In this document: one piece after another, positions 16,886 to 25,265 of the stretch
Layout: each line of letters begins with the position of its first letter
How positions within the stretch are numbered: the first letter of the stretch is position 1
From: Paludisphaera borealis
GTDB lineage: Bacteria > Planctomycetota > Planctomycetia > Isosphaerales > Isosphaeraceae
Reading direction: 5' to 3'
DNA: 64,000 nucleotides
Assembly: GCF_001956985.1 (NCBI RefSeq)
Contig: NZ_CP019082.1
Location: forward strand, 4,216,001-4,280,000
Notes under the pieces: model-generated
What the model saw: only the letters and a program-made list of their open reading frames with translations
The model's database searches: none
What the model was told of the DNA's origin: nothing
Position numbers and translations under genes: made by a program

Positions 16886-17019
16886 GGGAGGGGCTTTCCC
16901 AACCGGCGGAAGTCGTCGTTAAGATGAAGGGCGGGGACCGACGGTTGAAACCACTCAGGTCGGGCCTCGCGCCGGTCGTTCGATCGGGAGGGCGAGGTCC
17001 AGGAAGAAGCGCATCGTCC

Positions 17020-17922
17020 ATGATTCACAAGCTAGGCTGCATCGCGACGGCGATGGCGACGCTCCTGGTCGCGGCCGCCGCCGGGGCTCAGGATAAACCG
17101 CGCGTCGCGGAAGGCAAGGACGCGCAGGTCGGGCGGTCGTTCCGGGTGCCGTACCGGCTGACCGATACGAACCATTTCCTGGTCCGAGTGCGGATCAACG
17201 GCAAGGGGCCGTTCAACTTCCTGGTCGATTCGGGCGCCCCGGCGCTGTACGTCGCGACCGAGACGGCCGCCAAGATCGGCCTGAAGCCGCCGGCCAACGG
17301 GTTCTGGACGCCTCTCGACCGCCTGGAGATCGAGGGCGGGGCGCGGTTGGAGGGGGTCAAGGCGCGGGTGGAAGACCCGTTTCAGCTCGTGGGCATGAAC
17401 GCGCTGGGCCTGCCAGGTGCGTCGATCGACGGCATCCTCGGGTTCACGATCCTGGCCAAGTTCAAGCTTGAGATCGACCCGACCCAGGACCGGATGACCT
17501 GGACCCGGCTCGACTTCAATCCGGCCGATCCCCCCGTCCCGCACAAGGACGACGGTGAGCAGGCGCCGATCGAGTTCCAACTGATGAACGCGCTCGGGCC
17601 GGTCGCCAAGGGGCTGGCCTTCCTGATGGGCAAGCAGCCCGAGGAAGTTCGCGTGGCCCGGGGCTTTCTGGGCCTCACCTGGACCGAGGCCGAGCCTGGC
17701 GTTGTGCGGGTTGTGTGGATTTTGGCGGATTCGCCGGCCGCGGCCGCCGGGGTCAAGCCGGGCGACCGGCTGTTGAAGATCGGCGGCAAGTCGGTCGACG
17801 GCCTCAAATCGGCTCGCGCCCTGCTGGCGGACGTCCGCCCGGCCGACGCGGTCGCAATCGTCGTCCGGCGGGCCGGCGGCGACGAGTCGACGCTCACACT
17901 GACCGCCGGGGAGGGGCTCTGA
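17020..17922 (+). CDS. secreted retropepsin-like aspartic protease with PDZ domain (1)
   Basis: 300 residues from the ATG at 17020, preceded by AGGAAG. An open frame reaches back to 16657 but translates the repeat cluster. The signal peptide ends near residue 23. A retropepsin-like domain follows: GPFNFLVDSGAPALYV with catalytic Asp70 in D-S-G, and DGILGFTILAKFKLEID, the flap and second-half region. A PDZ domain closes the protein (about 205-300, GVVRVVWILADSPAAAAGVK then PGDRLLKI). Such single-lobe proteases act as dimers. A paralog starts 3 bp after its stop. It is probably envelope-located; the substrate is unknown. Confidence 0.85.
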   Translation: MIHKLGCIATAMATLLVAAAAGAQDKPRVAEGKDAQVGRSFRVPYRLTDTNHFLVRVRINGKGPFNFLVDSGAPALYVATETAAKIGLKPPANGFWTPLDRLEIEGGARLEGVKARVEDPFQLVGMNALGLPGASIDGILGFTILAKFKLEIDPTQDRMTWTRLDFNPADPPVPHKDDGEQAPIEFQLMNALGPVAKGLAFLMGKQPEEVRVARGFLGLTWTEAEPGVVRVVWILADSPAAAAGVKPGDRLLKIGGKSVDGLKSARALLADVRPADAVAIVVRRAGGDESTLTLTAGEGL

Positions 17923-17925
17923 ACC

Positions 17926-18804
17926 ATGGACACCGATCAAAAGCTTTCGGCGGCCTCAATCTGGCGCCCGCTCCTCGTCTGCGTCGTCACGGCCCTGGCG
18001 GTGGCCCTGGCGCTGCTCGGCCCCGCGCCGGCTGATGAGCAGGCGGTGAAGGAGAAGGGGAAGCCGGCCAAGGTGCCGTTCTCGATGCTGCCCTCGAACC
18101 ACATGCTGGTCCGGGCGATGATCAACGACAAGGGGCCGTACCGGCTGATCTTCGACCTCGGGGCGCCGATCACGCTCTTGAGCAACAGCGCGAGCGAGAC
18201 GTCGGGGGTGGTGAAGGACGACGCGCCGAAGTCGTTCCTGTTCTCGATGCGGGGCGAGGCCGAGGTGGCCAAGCTGCGGGTGGGGGACCTGACGGCCGAG
18301 AAGCTGCCGGTCGTGGTCTTCGACCACCCCGCGCTCAAGATTCTGGGCGACGTTCTGGGCCGGCCGATCGACGGGATCATCGGCTTCACGTTCTTCGCGA
18401 GGTACAAGACGACCATCGACTACCAGATCAACCAGATGACGTTCGAGCCGGTCGACTTCGAGGTCCGCGACCTGATGAAAGACCTCCCCGCCCGGCTCTC
18501 CGGACCCAAGACCGCACGGAGGAAGGTGCTGGCGCCGGGGGCCTTGTGGGGCCTCCGCCTGGGGCCGGCGGCGAAGAGCGCGGACGGCGTGCCGGTGTCC
18601 GAGGTGCTGGCCGACTCGCCGGCCCTGGCGGCGGGCCTCAAGCCGGGCGACGTGCTGACCTCGATCGACGACCGCTGGACCAGCTCGATCCACGACGTCT
18701 TCGCCGCCGCCGCCGACGTCGCGCCCGGCCAGGCCGTCGCCGTCGTCGTCCGCCGCGACGGCAAGGAACTCGTCCTCACGCTCCGACCCGAAGACGGCGC
18801 CTGA
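17926..18804 (+). CDS. retropepsin-like protein with PDZ domain (2), active site altered
   Basis: 292 residues. The N-terminal hydrophobic segment (about 14-35) is a signal peptide or anchor. The domain order matches the gene 3 bp upstream: a retropepsin-like part with DKGPYRLIFDLGAPITLL, where Asp77 stays but the motif is D-L-G instead of D-S/T-G, then DGIIGFTFFARYKTTID, and a C-terminal PDZ (about 205-290, LADSPALAAGLKPGDVL). It is tightly coupled to the first copy and surely co-transcribed. The changed residue may reduce or remove activity, which would fit a dimer of one active and one altered subunit; that is inference. Confidence 0.85.
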   Translation: MDTDQKLSAASIWRPLLVCVVTALAVALALLGPAPADEQAVKEKGKPAKVPFSMLPSNHMLVRAMINDKGPYRLIFDLGAPITLLSNSASETSGVVKDDAPKSFLFSMRGEAEVAKLRVGDLTAEKLPVVVFDHPALKILGDVLGRPIDGIIGFTFFARYKTTIDYQINQMTFEPVDFEVRDLMKDLPARLSGPKTARRKVLAPGALWGLRLGPAAKSADGVPVSEVLADSPALAAGLKPGDVLTSIDDRWTSSIHDVFAAAADVAPGQAVAVVVRRDGKELVLTLRPEDGA

Positions 18805-18840
18805 ACCGAGACGTCCATAAAGAAAGAGCATCGCAAACAT

Positions 18841-18977
18841 CCCTTCTCCCCTTGCGGGAGAAGGTGGCCGGAACGGCCGGATGAGGGATTGACCTAATAG
18901 TCTGCTCGAAACGCCACGGCGATCGAACACCCCTCAACCGCCCCTGCGGGGCACCTTCTCCCGCAAGGGGAGAAGGG
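18841..18977. repeat. CTCATCCG/GGAGAAGG dispersed repeat, copy 3
   Basis: Left half CCCTTCTCCCCTTGCGGGAG followed by AAGGTGGCCGGAACGGCCGG and ATGAGGG. The right half is the inverted version ending CCGCAAGGGGAGAAGGG. It lies between the retropepsin pair and the next lipoprotein gene. Confidence 0.8.
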
Positions 18978-19036
18978 AAGCAGCCTCCGATCCGTCCGCA
19001 ACACAACCGCAAGCCTTGACACCCCGGAGAATCCTC

Positions 19037-19561
19037 ATGCGATCGCGAACGACCAAGAGCCCCGCGGCGATCCTGTTGACGACGGCGACCGTGCTGCTGG
19101 CGGCCGCCGGCTGCGAGGAGGAGCGGCACGCGACCGCGCCCGCCGGCGCCAAGTCGAAGAACGCGGTCGCCCATGGACCGGCGGCCCCTCCGAAGCCCGA
19201 GTTCATCGTCGGCAAGCGGACCCAGGAGATCGTCAAGGTGGCCCCCGAGCTGGCCAAGGGGGCGAAGGCCTCGGAGAACAAGATCACGGCCAAGGACTAC
19301 ATCACGCTGCAAGGCAACGCCTACGTCACCATCATCGGCAAGACCTCGGTCATGATGATCGACCAGGCCATGAACCTCTACAAGGCCGAGCACGACCGGT
19401 TCCCGAAGGACTACGACGAGTTCATGGCCGACATCATCAAGGCCAACAACATCGCCCTGCCCAAGCTTCCTTATTATCAGAAATATGGATACGACGAGAA
19501 TGAGCACAAGTTGAAGGTCCTCGAATACGAAGACCTCAAGAACCAGCCGCTCGGCCAGTGA
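19037..19561 (+). CDS. lipoprotein with a pseudopilin-like C-terminal segment
   Basis: 174 residues from the ATG at 19037, with GGAGA upstream. The signal peptide ends in LLAAAGC, a lipobox with Cys at residue 25. After a linker, the C-terminal half (TSVMMIDQAMNLYKAEHDRF, PKDYDEFMADIIKANNIALP, then YYQKYGYDENEHKLKV) resembles the globular part of type II secretion G-like proteins, where a helix and a short sheet describe an item-length segment. No prepilin leader is present. It is probably an envelope protein. Function not established. Confidence 0.7.
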   Translation: MRSRTTKSPAAILLTTATVLLAAAGCEEERHATAPAGAKSKNAVAHGPAAPPKPEFIVGKRTQEIVKVAPELAKGAKASENKITAKDYITLQGNAYVTIIGKTSVMMIDQAMNLYKAEHDRFPKDYDEFMADIIKANNIALPKLPYYQKYGYDENEHKLKVLEYEDLKNQPLGQ

Positions 19562-19582
19562 CGCGACCCCGCCTGGGCCTGG

Positions 19583-20296
19583 TCACCGCGCCGGCTCGGG
19601 CGGGTTGAAGGGGATCATGCGGCGGCCGCGCCCGGCCTTTTCGGGGGCGTCCGTCCGGGGGTGGCGCCTTCCGAAGAACGGGCGTTGGGTCTCGCTGGGC
19701 TCGACGCGGGGGGCGTTGATCGTCGCCGCCACGTTGTAGGGGAGCGAGACCGGGGTGATCCGGTTCACCAGCCAGACCTTCGGCTTCGCCTCCTCGAAGC
19801 CCAGCGACCACGAGGTGTTGGCCGCGCCCGCGCCCCCCATCCCCAGCGGCCCCTGGACGTTCCCCTGGACGAAGACCTTGAACTCCGCCTTGCCCCGCCG
19901 GGTCTGTCGACCCACACTGGTCTGGAGGTTGTGGATGCGGAGCGTCTCGAACCGCGAGCCCGCCATGCTGGTTCGGATCAGCAACCGGGTCGCCGCGCCG
20001 GAGAGCGTCTGCCCCTCCTGGACGTACTGCACCTCGGGCGTCATCCGGGCCAGCACGCCGTCGACGTCGCCCGCCAGGAGCGCCTTCCGGAGGTCGTACA
20101 CCACGTACTCGATCCGCTCGTCGTCCGTCACCCAGACCCATTCCACCGCCACCACCAGCCCCGCCCCCGCCAGGGCGGCCACGCCCCAGATCAGGTACTT
20201 GCCCTCCTGCGTCGTCTTGAGCGCCAGAAAGCAAGCGACCGCCGCCAGCGCCAACCCCCCCGCCAACCACGTCGGATCGTCGGATATCAGATACAT
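19583..20296 (-). CDS. membrane protein with NTF2/SnoaL-like extracytoplasmic part
   Basis: 237 residues. Two hydrophobic helices (about residues 10-26 and 34-51) are followed by a soluble region that looks like an NTF2/SnoaL-like fold: DLRKALLAGDVDGVLARM, then TPEVQYVQEG, and a set of beta segments. The C-terminus is a Pro/Arg-rich tail (FFGRRHPRTDAPEKAGRGRR). No catalytic motif is visible. It is convergent with the lipoprotein upstream. Similar proteins occur in planctomycetes without assigned role. Confidence 0.6.
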   Translation of the reverse strand: MYLISDDPTWLAGGLALAAVACFLALKTTQEGKYLIWGVAALAGAGLVVAVEWVWVTDDERIEYVVYDLRKALLAGDVDGVLARMTPEVQYVQEGQTLSGAATRLLIRTSMAGSRFETLRIHNLQTSVGRQTRRGKAEFKVFVQGNVQGPLGMGGAGAANTSWSLGFEEAKPKVWLVNRITPVSLPYNVAATINAPRVEPSETQRPFFGRRHPRTDAPEKAGRGRRMIPFNPPEPAR

Positions 20297-20379
20297 GACG
20301 GCCCGCTCCTTCTAAGCTCCGACGCTTGTAAGACACAGTCCATTATTCGGCCGCGGCGGACCCGGCGGCAAGGGGGCGG

Positions 20380-21531
20380 TCACTTGGATTTCTTGGGTTG
20401 GTCGGTCTTGGGAGCGTCGTCGGCCTTGGGCTTGGCGTCGTCGGCCTTGGGCTTGGCTTTGTCCTCGTCGCGCTGGGATTCGGACGGCTTGAGGGGCGCC
20501 TTGTGGCGGGTGGTCTGGATGTCGGAGTAAGCCACGGGGATCTGGTTGTAGCGGGGCTCCCACTCGCTGGGGCGGAGCTTGAGGTTGGTCTCCAGGAACC
20601 GCGACAGGGCGGCGGTGACCTTGGGTTCGAGGCGGAGGAGCTTGTAGCCGTGGAGCGACGAGGGGAAGAGTTCGATCTTGTTGAGCCGGGCGCGTTCGAC
20701 GCTCTTGCGGGCCGACTCGACGGCGTCCTTCGATGCGTTGTCCTTGGCGCCGGCGAGGACGAAGAGGGGGATGCGGAGGGCGAGGGGGGCGAGCACGTGG
20801 TCGAGCACGTAGCCGGCGCCGTCGGGCATGGGGGAGACCAGGATGAGGGCGTTGACGTCGCTGGGGCGTCCCTCGGTGGAGACGGCGGCGCCCGGCTGGT
20901 AGGCCCAGGCGGCGGCGAGGTTGGCCCCCGCGCCGACGCCCAGCACGCCGAGCTTGCCGACGTTGAGGTCGCCCCGGTTGTGGCGGTCGAGGAGGAACTG
21001 GTAGGCGGCCTGCAAGTCCTCGGCCATCGCCTCGCGGTCCTCGGCGTTGCGCGCCCGACGCGGGTTGAGCCCCTGGCCGCGCAGGTCCATGGTGAGGACC
21101 GCGTAGCTCTGGTCCTGGAGGTGCTCGGCCAGCCCCTGGCCCTTCAGCTCGGTCACCGGGTCCTCGAAATCCTTGCTCGACCGGCTGGCCTCGTGGATCA
21201 GCATCACCACCGGCGCGCTCGAGCCGAGCTTCGAGGGGTAGTACGACGCGGCCAGTTGCGTGCCGTCGAACGATCGGAGCTTGAACGTATAGTGGTACGT
21301 CCCCTTGGTCAGCCCCTCTTTCTCCTTGGCCGGCGCGTCGGCGGCCTTCGGGGCGAGCGGGTCGGCGGCCTCGGGGCGGGCCGCCTTCTTGAGCGGGACG
21401 CCCCCCTGGTTGCGGAGCCGGCCGCGGTTGGCGCGCGGCCGGGGCTGCGGCTCCTGGGCCGCAACGGCCAGCGTGGCCGACAGCGCGATCAGCAAGGCCC
21501 CGAACTTCCCGATCCGCTTGAGACTCGGCAT
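20380..21531 (-). CDS. secreted alpha/beta hydrolase-fold protein lacking the nucleophile serine
   Basis: 383 residues. The signal peptide ends near residue 25; a Pro/Ala/Arg-rich linker precedes the fold. Alpha/beta hydrolase elements: VVMLIHEASRSSKDF (oxyanion strand), YAVLTMDLRGQGLNPR, then the nucleophile elbow LGVLGVGAGANLA, where residue 200 of G-x-S-x-G is Gly, so the Ser is absent. IPLFVLAGAKDN supplies the acid region and SSLHGYKLL the His region. The C-terminus has repeats of KPKADDA. Without the Ser it should not act as a normal esterase. A binding role or altered mechanism is possible. Confidence 0.75.
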   Translation of the reverse strand: MPSLKRIGKFGALLIALSATLAVAAQEPQPRPRANRGRLRNQGGVPLKKAARPEAADPLAPKAADAPAKEKEGLTKGTYHYTFKLRSFDGTQLAASYYPSKLGSSAPVVMLIHEASRSSKDFEDPVTELKGQGLAEHLQDQSYAVLTMDLRGQGLNPRRARNAEDREAMAEDLQAAYQFLLDRHNRGDLNVGKLGVLGVGAGANLAAAWAYQPGAAVSTEGRPSDVNALILVSPMPDGAGYVLDHVLAPLALRIPLFVLAGAKDNASKDAVESARKSVERARLNKIELFPSSLHGYKLLRLEPKVTAALSRFLETNLKLRPSEWEPRYNQIPVAYSDIQTTRHKAPLKPSESQRDEDKAKPKADDAKPKADDAPKTDQPKKSK

Positions 21532-21660
21532 GGCGCGACGTCCTCGGTGAAAGGAGGGAAAGGCACGTTCCGAAGTGGTTTCGCGGCCTTCCAGCCCTCT
21601 CCCTCATCCATCGTAGGACGGCCGACGGAGATCAACAAGCGGGAGCAGCCGATCGAGCCG

Positions 21661-22632
21661 TCAGGACGAGGCCGCCGCCAGCGCCCGAAACGTCGCGAGC
21701 ATGTCCTGGAGCGTCTGGTCGATCGAGTAGATCGGTGCCCAGCCGACCTCGGCCCGGAGCTTGGAGGCGTCGGCCACGAGCAGCGGCAGGTCGACCGGCC
21801 GGACCCGCGCGGGGTCGATCCGGACCTCGACCGGCCGGCTCGCCAGCTCGGTCAGCCGGCGGAGGGCGTCGGTCAGCTTCAGCCCCGTTCCCGAGCCGAG
21901 ATTGTAGATTTCGCCGGCCCGGCCGCGCTCGGCGAGCAGGCGGTAGCCCCGGACGACGTCGCGGACGTCGGTGTAGTCGCGGACGACTTCCAGGTTGCCG
22001 ACCTCGACGCAGTCTTGCCGGCCCTGTTCGACCTCGACGACCTGCTTCGCCAGCGTCGCCAGCACGTACCGGGGCGACTGCCTCGGCCCGGCGTGGTTGA
22101 ACGGCCGGACGATCACGACGTCGAGCTTGTCGGTCAGGTGGGTTTGAATCCCCAGCAGGTCGGCCGCCGCCTTGCTGGCCGCGTACGGGTTGTTGGGCCG
22201 CAGCGGGCACGACTCGGTGACCGGCACGTGCTCGGGCGCGGGGTCGCCGTAGCAGACGCCCGTGCTGACCAGCACGATCCGCGGCGACTTCGCCAGCCCG
22301 GCGGCCTTCACGGCCTCCAGCAGGTTGAGCGTGCCGCCGAGGTTCAGCGCCCAGGTCCCCCGAGGGTCGGCCAGGCTCGCCTGGGGATTCGACTGCGCCG
22401 CGAGGTGGTAGATCGCCTCGGGCTGCTTCCGCTTGATCAGGTCGGCCAGCTCAGCCTGGTCGCTTTCCAGCAAGTCGCAGCGCTCGAGGCGGACCGATCG
22501 GCCGACCTCGGCGAGTTCCGCCGGCCAACGGCCCGACGCCGACACCCCCACGACCTGATCGCCGCTGGCGAGCAGGTGCTCCGACAGATGCCCGCCCACG
22601 AATCCCGTAACGCCGGTCACCAAAACACGCAC
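21661..22632 (-). CDS. NAD-dependent epimerase/dehydratase (GDP-mannose 4,6-dehydratase / GDP-sugar reductase-like SDR)
   Basis: 323 residues. Extended SDR fold: the nucleotide-binding TGVTGFVGGHL near residues 6-16, NLGGTLNLLEA, the catalytic STGVCYG region, and Y-x3-K in NPYAASKAAADL. RPFNHAGPRQSP is the typical GDP-mannose 4,6-dehydratase / GDP-4-dehydro-6-deoxymannose reductase segment. It should act on a nucleotide-activated sugar for cell-surface polysaccharides. It lies 33 bp downstream of the dTDP-glucose dehydratase gene and is likely co-transcribed. The exact sugar (dehydratase or reductase) cannot be fixed from sequence alone. Confidence 0.8.
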   Translation of the reverse strand: MRVLVTGVTGFVGGHLSEHLLASGDQVVGVSASGRWPAELAEVGRSVRLERCDLLESDQAELADLIKRKQPEAIYHLAAQSNPQASLADPRGTWALNLGGTLNLLEAVKAAGLAKSPRIVLVSTGVCYGDPAPEHVPVTESCPLRPNNPYAASKAAADLLGIQTHLTDKLDVVIVRPFNHAGPRQSPRYVLATLAKQVVEVEQGRQDCVEVGNLEVVRDYTDVRDVVRGYRLLAERGRAGEIYNLGSGTGLKLTDALRRLTELASRPVEVRIDPARVRPVDLPLLVADASKLRAEVGWAPIYSIDQTLQDMLATFRALAAASS

Positions 22633-22665
22633 GCGGCAAGCCTCCCGATCCTTGGAGCGATCCGA

Positions 22666-23676
22666 TCACGCTTCCTGGTTACGATACGCGCCCGACTTCA
22701 CTCGATCGACCCAGGCCGCGTTCGCTTTGTACCAGGCGACGGTGTCGGCCAGGCCCTTCTCGAACGTCACGGTCTGGGTCCAGCCCAGCTCCGACTCGGC
22801 CTTGGCGCAGTCGACGGCGTAGCGGCGGTCGTGGCCGGGGCGGTCGGTGACGTACCGGATCAGGGTGTCGGGCTTGCCGGTGAGCTGGAGCACGGCCTTG
22901 GTCACGTCCATGTTGTACCGTTCGCTGCGGCCGCCGAAGTTGTAGACCTCGCCGCTGATCCCCTTGCGGAGGGCCGCGTCGACCCCCCGGCAGTGGTCGA
23001 GGACGTGGATCCAGTCGCGGACCTGCTTGCCGTCGCCGTAGACCGGCAGGGGGATGTCGGCCAGGGCGTTGGTGACGAACAGCGGGATCAGCTTCTCGGG
23101 GAACTGGTACGGCCCGTAGTTGTTCGAGCACCGGGTGGTGACGACGTTCATGCCGTGGGTGTGGAACGCGGCGCGGACGAGCAGGTCGGCGCCCGCCTTG
23201 CTGGCCGAGTACGGGCTGTTGGGCGTGAGCGGGGTGTCCTCGGTGAACGCCGGGTCGTCGGGGCCGAGCGTGCCGTAGACCTCGTCGGTCGAGACCTGGA
23301 CGTACCGCGGGACCTTCGCCGCGCGGGCGGCGTCGAGCAGGTTCTGAGTGCCGATGACGTTGGTCCGCAAGAACGGCGTGGCGTCCTCGATCGACCGGTC
23401 GACGTGGCTCTCGGCTGCGAAGTGGACCAGGGCGTCGAAGCCCCCCTCGGCCACCAGCTTCATGATGAACGGCCGGTCGGCGACGTCCCCCTTGACGAAC
23501 CGGTAGCGCGGCTCGGCGGCGAGGTCGGCGAGGTTGTCGGGATTGCCGGCGTAGGTCAGGGCGTCGAGGTTCGTGATCGATAGGCCGGGGTCCTGCTCCA
23601 GCTCCATCCTCACGAAGTTGGCCCCGATGAACCCGCAACCCCCGGTCACCAGAATCCGCTTGATCGAGGAACTCAT
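22666..23676 (-). CDS. rfbB: dTDP-glucose 4,6-dehydratase
   Basis: 336 residues from the ATG at 23676; an in-frame extension to 24114 overlaps the next gene in another frame and is rejected. Extended SDR: TGGCGFIGANF near residues 10-20, SHVDRSIEDATPF, the catalytic STDEVYG with Asp-Glu, and Y-x3-K in NSPYSASKAGADLL. TRCSNNYGPYQFPEKLIPLF is diagnostic of RfbB. It converts dTDP-glucose to dTDP-4-keto-6-deoxyglucose, the step towards dTDP-rhamnose and other deoxysugars. The following SDR gene, 33 bp on, also acts on a nucleotide sugar. Confidence 0.92.
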   Translation of the reverse strand: MSSSIKRILVTGGCGFIGANFVRMELEQDPGLSITNLDALTYAGNPDNLADLAAEPRYRFVKGDVADRPFIMKLVAEGGFDALVHFAAESHVDRSIEDATPFLRTNVIGTQNLLDAARAAKVPRYVQVSTDEVYGTLGPDDPAFTEDTPLTPNSPYSASKAGADLLVRAAFHTHGMNVVTTRCSNNYGPYQFPEKLIPLFVTNALADIPLPVYGDGKQVRDWIHVLDHCRGVDAALRKGISGEVYNFGGRSERYNMDVTKAVLQLTGKPDTLIRYVTDRPGHDRRYAVDCAKAESELGWTQTVTFEKGLADTVAWYKANAAWVDRVKSGAYRNQEA

Positions 23677-23776
23677 GTCGATCCCTAATTCACGAGCTGT
23701 CCCAGTATTCGGTCGTAACGCCTGGACAGCCAGGGTAATCGGGCCGGCTCTTGACAACAAGGCGGATCGAGAATCC

Positions 23777-24481
23777 TCACCCCAGGTCGACGACGAACGC
23801 CCCGGGCGCGGCCGCCTCGACGAGGGCGCGGGCGAGGTTGAACCAGGAGTCGCAGCGATCAAGAATGGCGGCGTCGGCGGTCGCGATGGGGTCGCCGGGG
23901 AGGGCGAGGAGGGCGTCGGGGTCGGGGACGACCTCGGCGCGCCAGGTTGGGGACTTCGCCCGGATGATCGCGGCGAGCTGGCCGCTGTTGGAGACCGGGG
24001 CGTCGAGCAGCCAGGTGCACGGGCCGACGCCCCATTCCGCCAGCCATCGGGCCGCGAGATCGAGCGCCGGGCGGGTCTCCTCGACCCGTCGATAGGTCCC
24101 GTGGACGCTGGCAAGGTCGCGGTAGCAGCCGTCGCGGCCCCCCAGCACGACCCCGCCGCCGAGCGCCGACTCCAGTGTCAGCACCAGGTTGAACCCGTCG
24201 ATCCGCAACGGCCGCCCCCGCATCGCCCCCAGATCGACCCGCTTCGCCCGGCGGCCCGCGAGCGCCTCGTCGGAGCAGCTCGATCGGCGGACGGCCGTCC
24301 GCTGCCGATCCACCAGCCGCCAGCGGTCGCCGACCAGCTTCAACGACGACGCCTCGGCGTACCCCCGCGACAGCAGCCACGACAGGTCGACCACGGCCGC
24401 TGCCAACCCCGGCCGCTCCTCGGCCCCGAACCACTCCCGATCCCTCGGCCCCGGACCGCGATGCGTGCGGGTGTCAGGCAT
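23777..24481 (-). CDS. DUF434 / DUF5616 domain protein
   Basis: 234 residues. The N-terminal part (GLAAAVVDLSWLLSRGYAEA, then SSLKLVGDRWRL) matches the DUF434 type, and the C-terminal part (RIDGFNLVLTLESALGG, then VVLGGRDGCYRDLA) matches DUF5616. The latter includes conserved Asp residues in IDGFN, LDAPVSNSG and ADAAILD, in a layout recalling PIN- or Toprim-like nuclease folds; this is inference. Members are found across bacteria and archaea without known role. It is a single gene, 100 bp upstream of rfbB on the same strand. Confidence 0.7.
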   Translation of the reverse strand: MPDTRTHRGPGPRDREWFGAEERPGLAAAVVDLSWLLSRGYAEASSLKLVGDRWRLVDRQRTAVRRSSCSDEALAGRRAKRVDLGAMRGRPLRIDGFNLVLTLESALGGGVVLGGRDGCYRDLASVHGTYRRVEETRPALDLAARWLAEWGVGPCTWLLDAPVSNSGQLAAIIRAKSPTWRAEVVPDPDALLALPGDPIATADAAILDRCDSWFNLARALVEAAAPGAFVVDLG

Positions 24482-24664
24482 GATTCCCCTCCTCGCCGGC
24501 CCCCGAGCGGATTTCAGTCTCTATGTGCGTTCATGAAGTAGAGTTAATAGTGATGGTGTGAGCGTTATTAATTGCGACATTTCTTGACGGGGCCTAGCCG
24601 TCCACTTAGCATCGTCCTCCGGCCGCCTGCAATTGAACCAAGCATAACCGGTTCGGAGTCGCAC

Positions 24665-25231
24665 ATGATGATAAGGATTTCGTTCCTGGTCGGTCTGTTG
24701 GTCTTCGCGATCGCCCCCGCCCGGGCAGGGGTCATCGTCTACACGCCGGACGTCGATTTCGGCGGCGCGAGTTTCGGAGGAGGCGAGGCCACGGGGGTGG
24801 CGGAGTACGTGCCCAACTATGGCGCGACGGCCGCCGATTTCACCGGGTTCACGGCCGGCCACATCGCGGTGATCGATCGCGGCGTGGTCCTCTTCGCCGA
24901 GAAAGTTCAGAACGCTCAGGACGCCGGCGCCATCGGCGTGATCGTCCTGGACGCCCCGCCTCTCAACCCGTCCTTGGGCATGGGCGGATCGAGCGCGACG
25001 ATCATCATCCCCTCGGTGCGAATCGCAGAGTCGCTCGGCGACGCGTTGAGGGCCGAGCTGCTGGCGAACCTGTCGACGCCGATCGTCTTCCACCTCTCGC
25101 TGTCGCCGCTGACTTTGGAGCGATTCGAAGCGGTCCCCGAACCCTCCGCCCTGATCCTCTCGTCGATCATGCTGGGCGTGGCCGGCGCGGGCTGGAGCGT
25201 CCGGACCTTGAGGCGGCGATCTCTCGTCTGA
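24665..25231 (+). CDS. PEP-CTERM protein with protease-associated (PA) domain
   Basis: 188 residues; the signal peptide ends at ARAG near residue 20. The body carries a PA domain, with AGHIAVIDRGVVLFAEKVQN then AQDAGAIGVIVLD being the typical core, and a later IIIPSVRIAESLGDAL segment. VPEPSALILSSIMLGV followed by a basic RTLRRRS end is the PEP-CTERM anchor. PA domains act in binding or substrate access, without catalysis here. The ATG at 24665 or the next at 24668 starts it. It is probably exported and sorted to the surface. Confidence 0.85.
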   Translation: MMIRISFLVGLLVFAIAPARAGVIVYTPDVDFGGASFGGGEATGVAEYVPNYGATAADFTGFTAGHIAVIDRGVVLFAEKVQNAQDAGAIGVIVLDAPPLNPSLGMGGSSATIIIPSVRIAESLGDALRAELLANLSTPIVFHLSLSPLTLERFEAVPEPSALILSSIMLGVAGAGWSVRTLRRRSLV

Positions 25232-25265
25232 TCGATCGCCTCCGTTCCGCTGACTTTCGAGCCGG

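Larger units (their letters stand above)
15925..17019. other. 1.1-kb repeat-rich region without a convincing gene
   Basis: It contains the second 78-bp element, a cluster of a short AGCGAAGCCAAT motif (seven places between 16420 and 16885), one half copy of the CTCATCCG repeat at 16549-16593 and a 57-bp tandem repeat at 16751-16880. Several open frames cross it but translate the repeats and show no family features. Confidence 0.6.

Noticed and set aside
20398-23583. Very long plus-strand open frame opposite the hydrolase and SDR genes
   Set aside because: It is antisense to three well-supported genes, and its translation is low-complexity Val/Gly/Arg-rich with no family signal, as expected for high-GC shadows.
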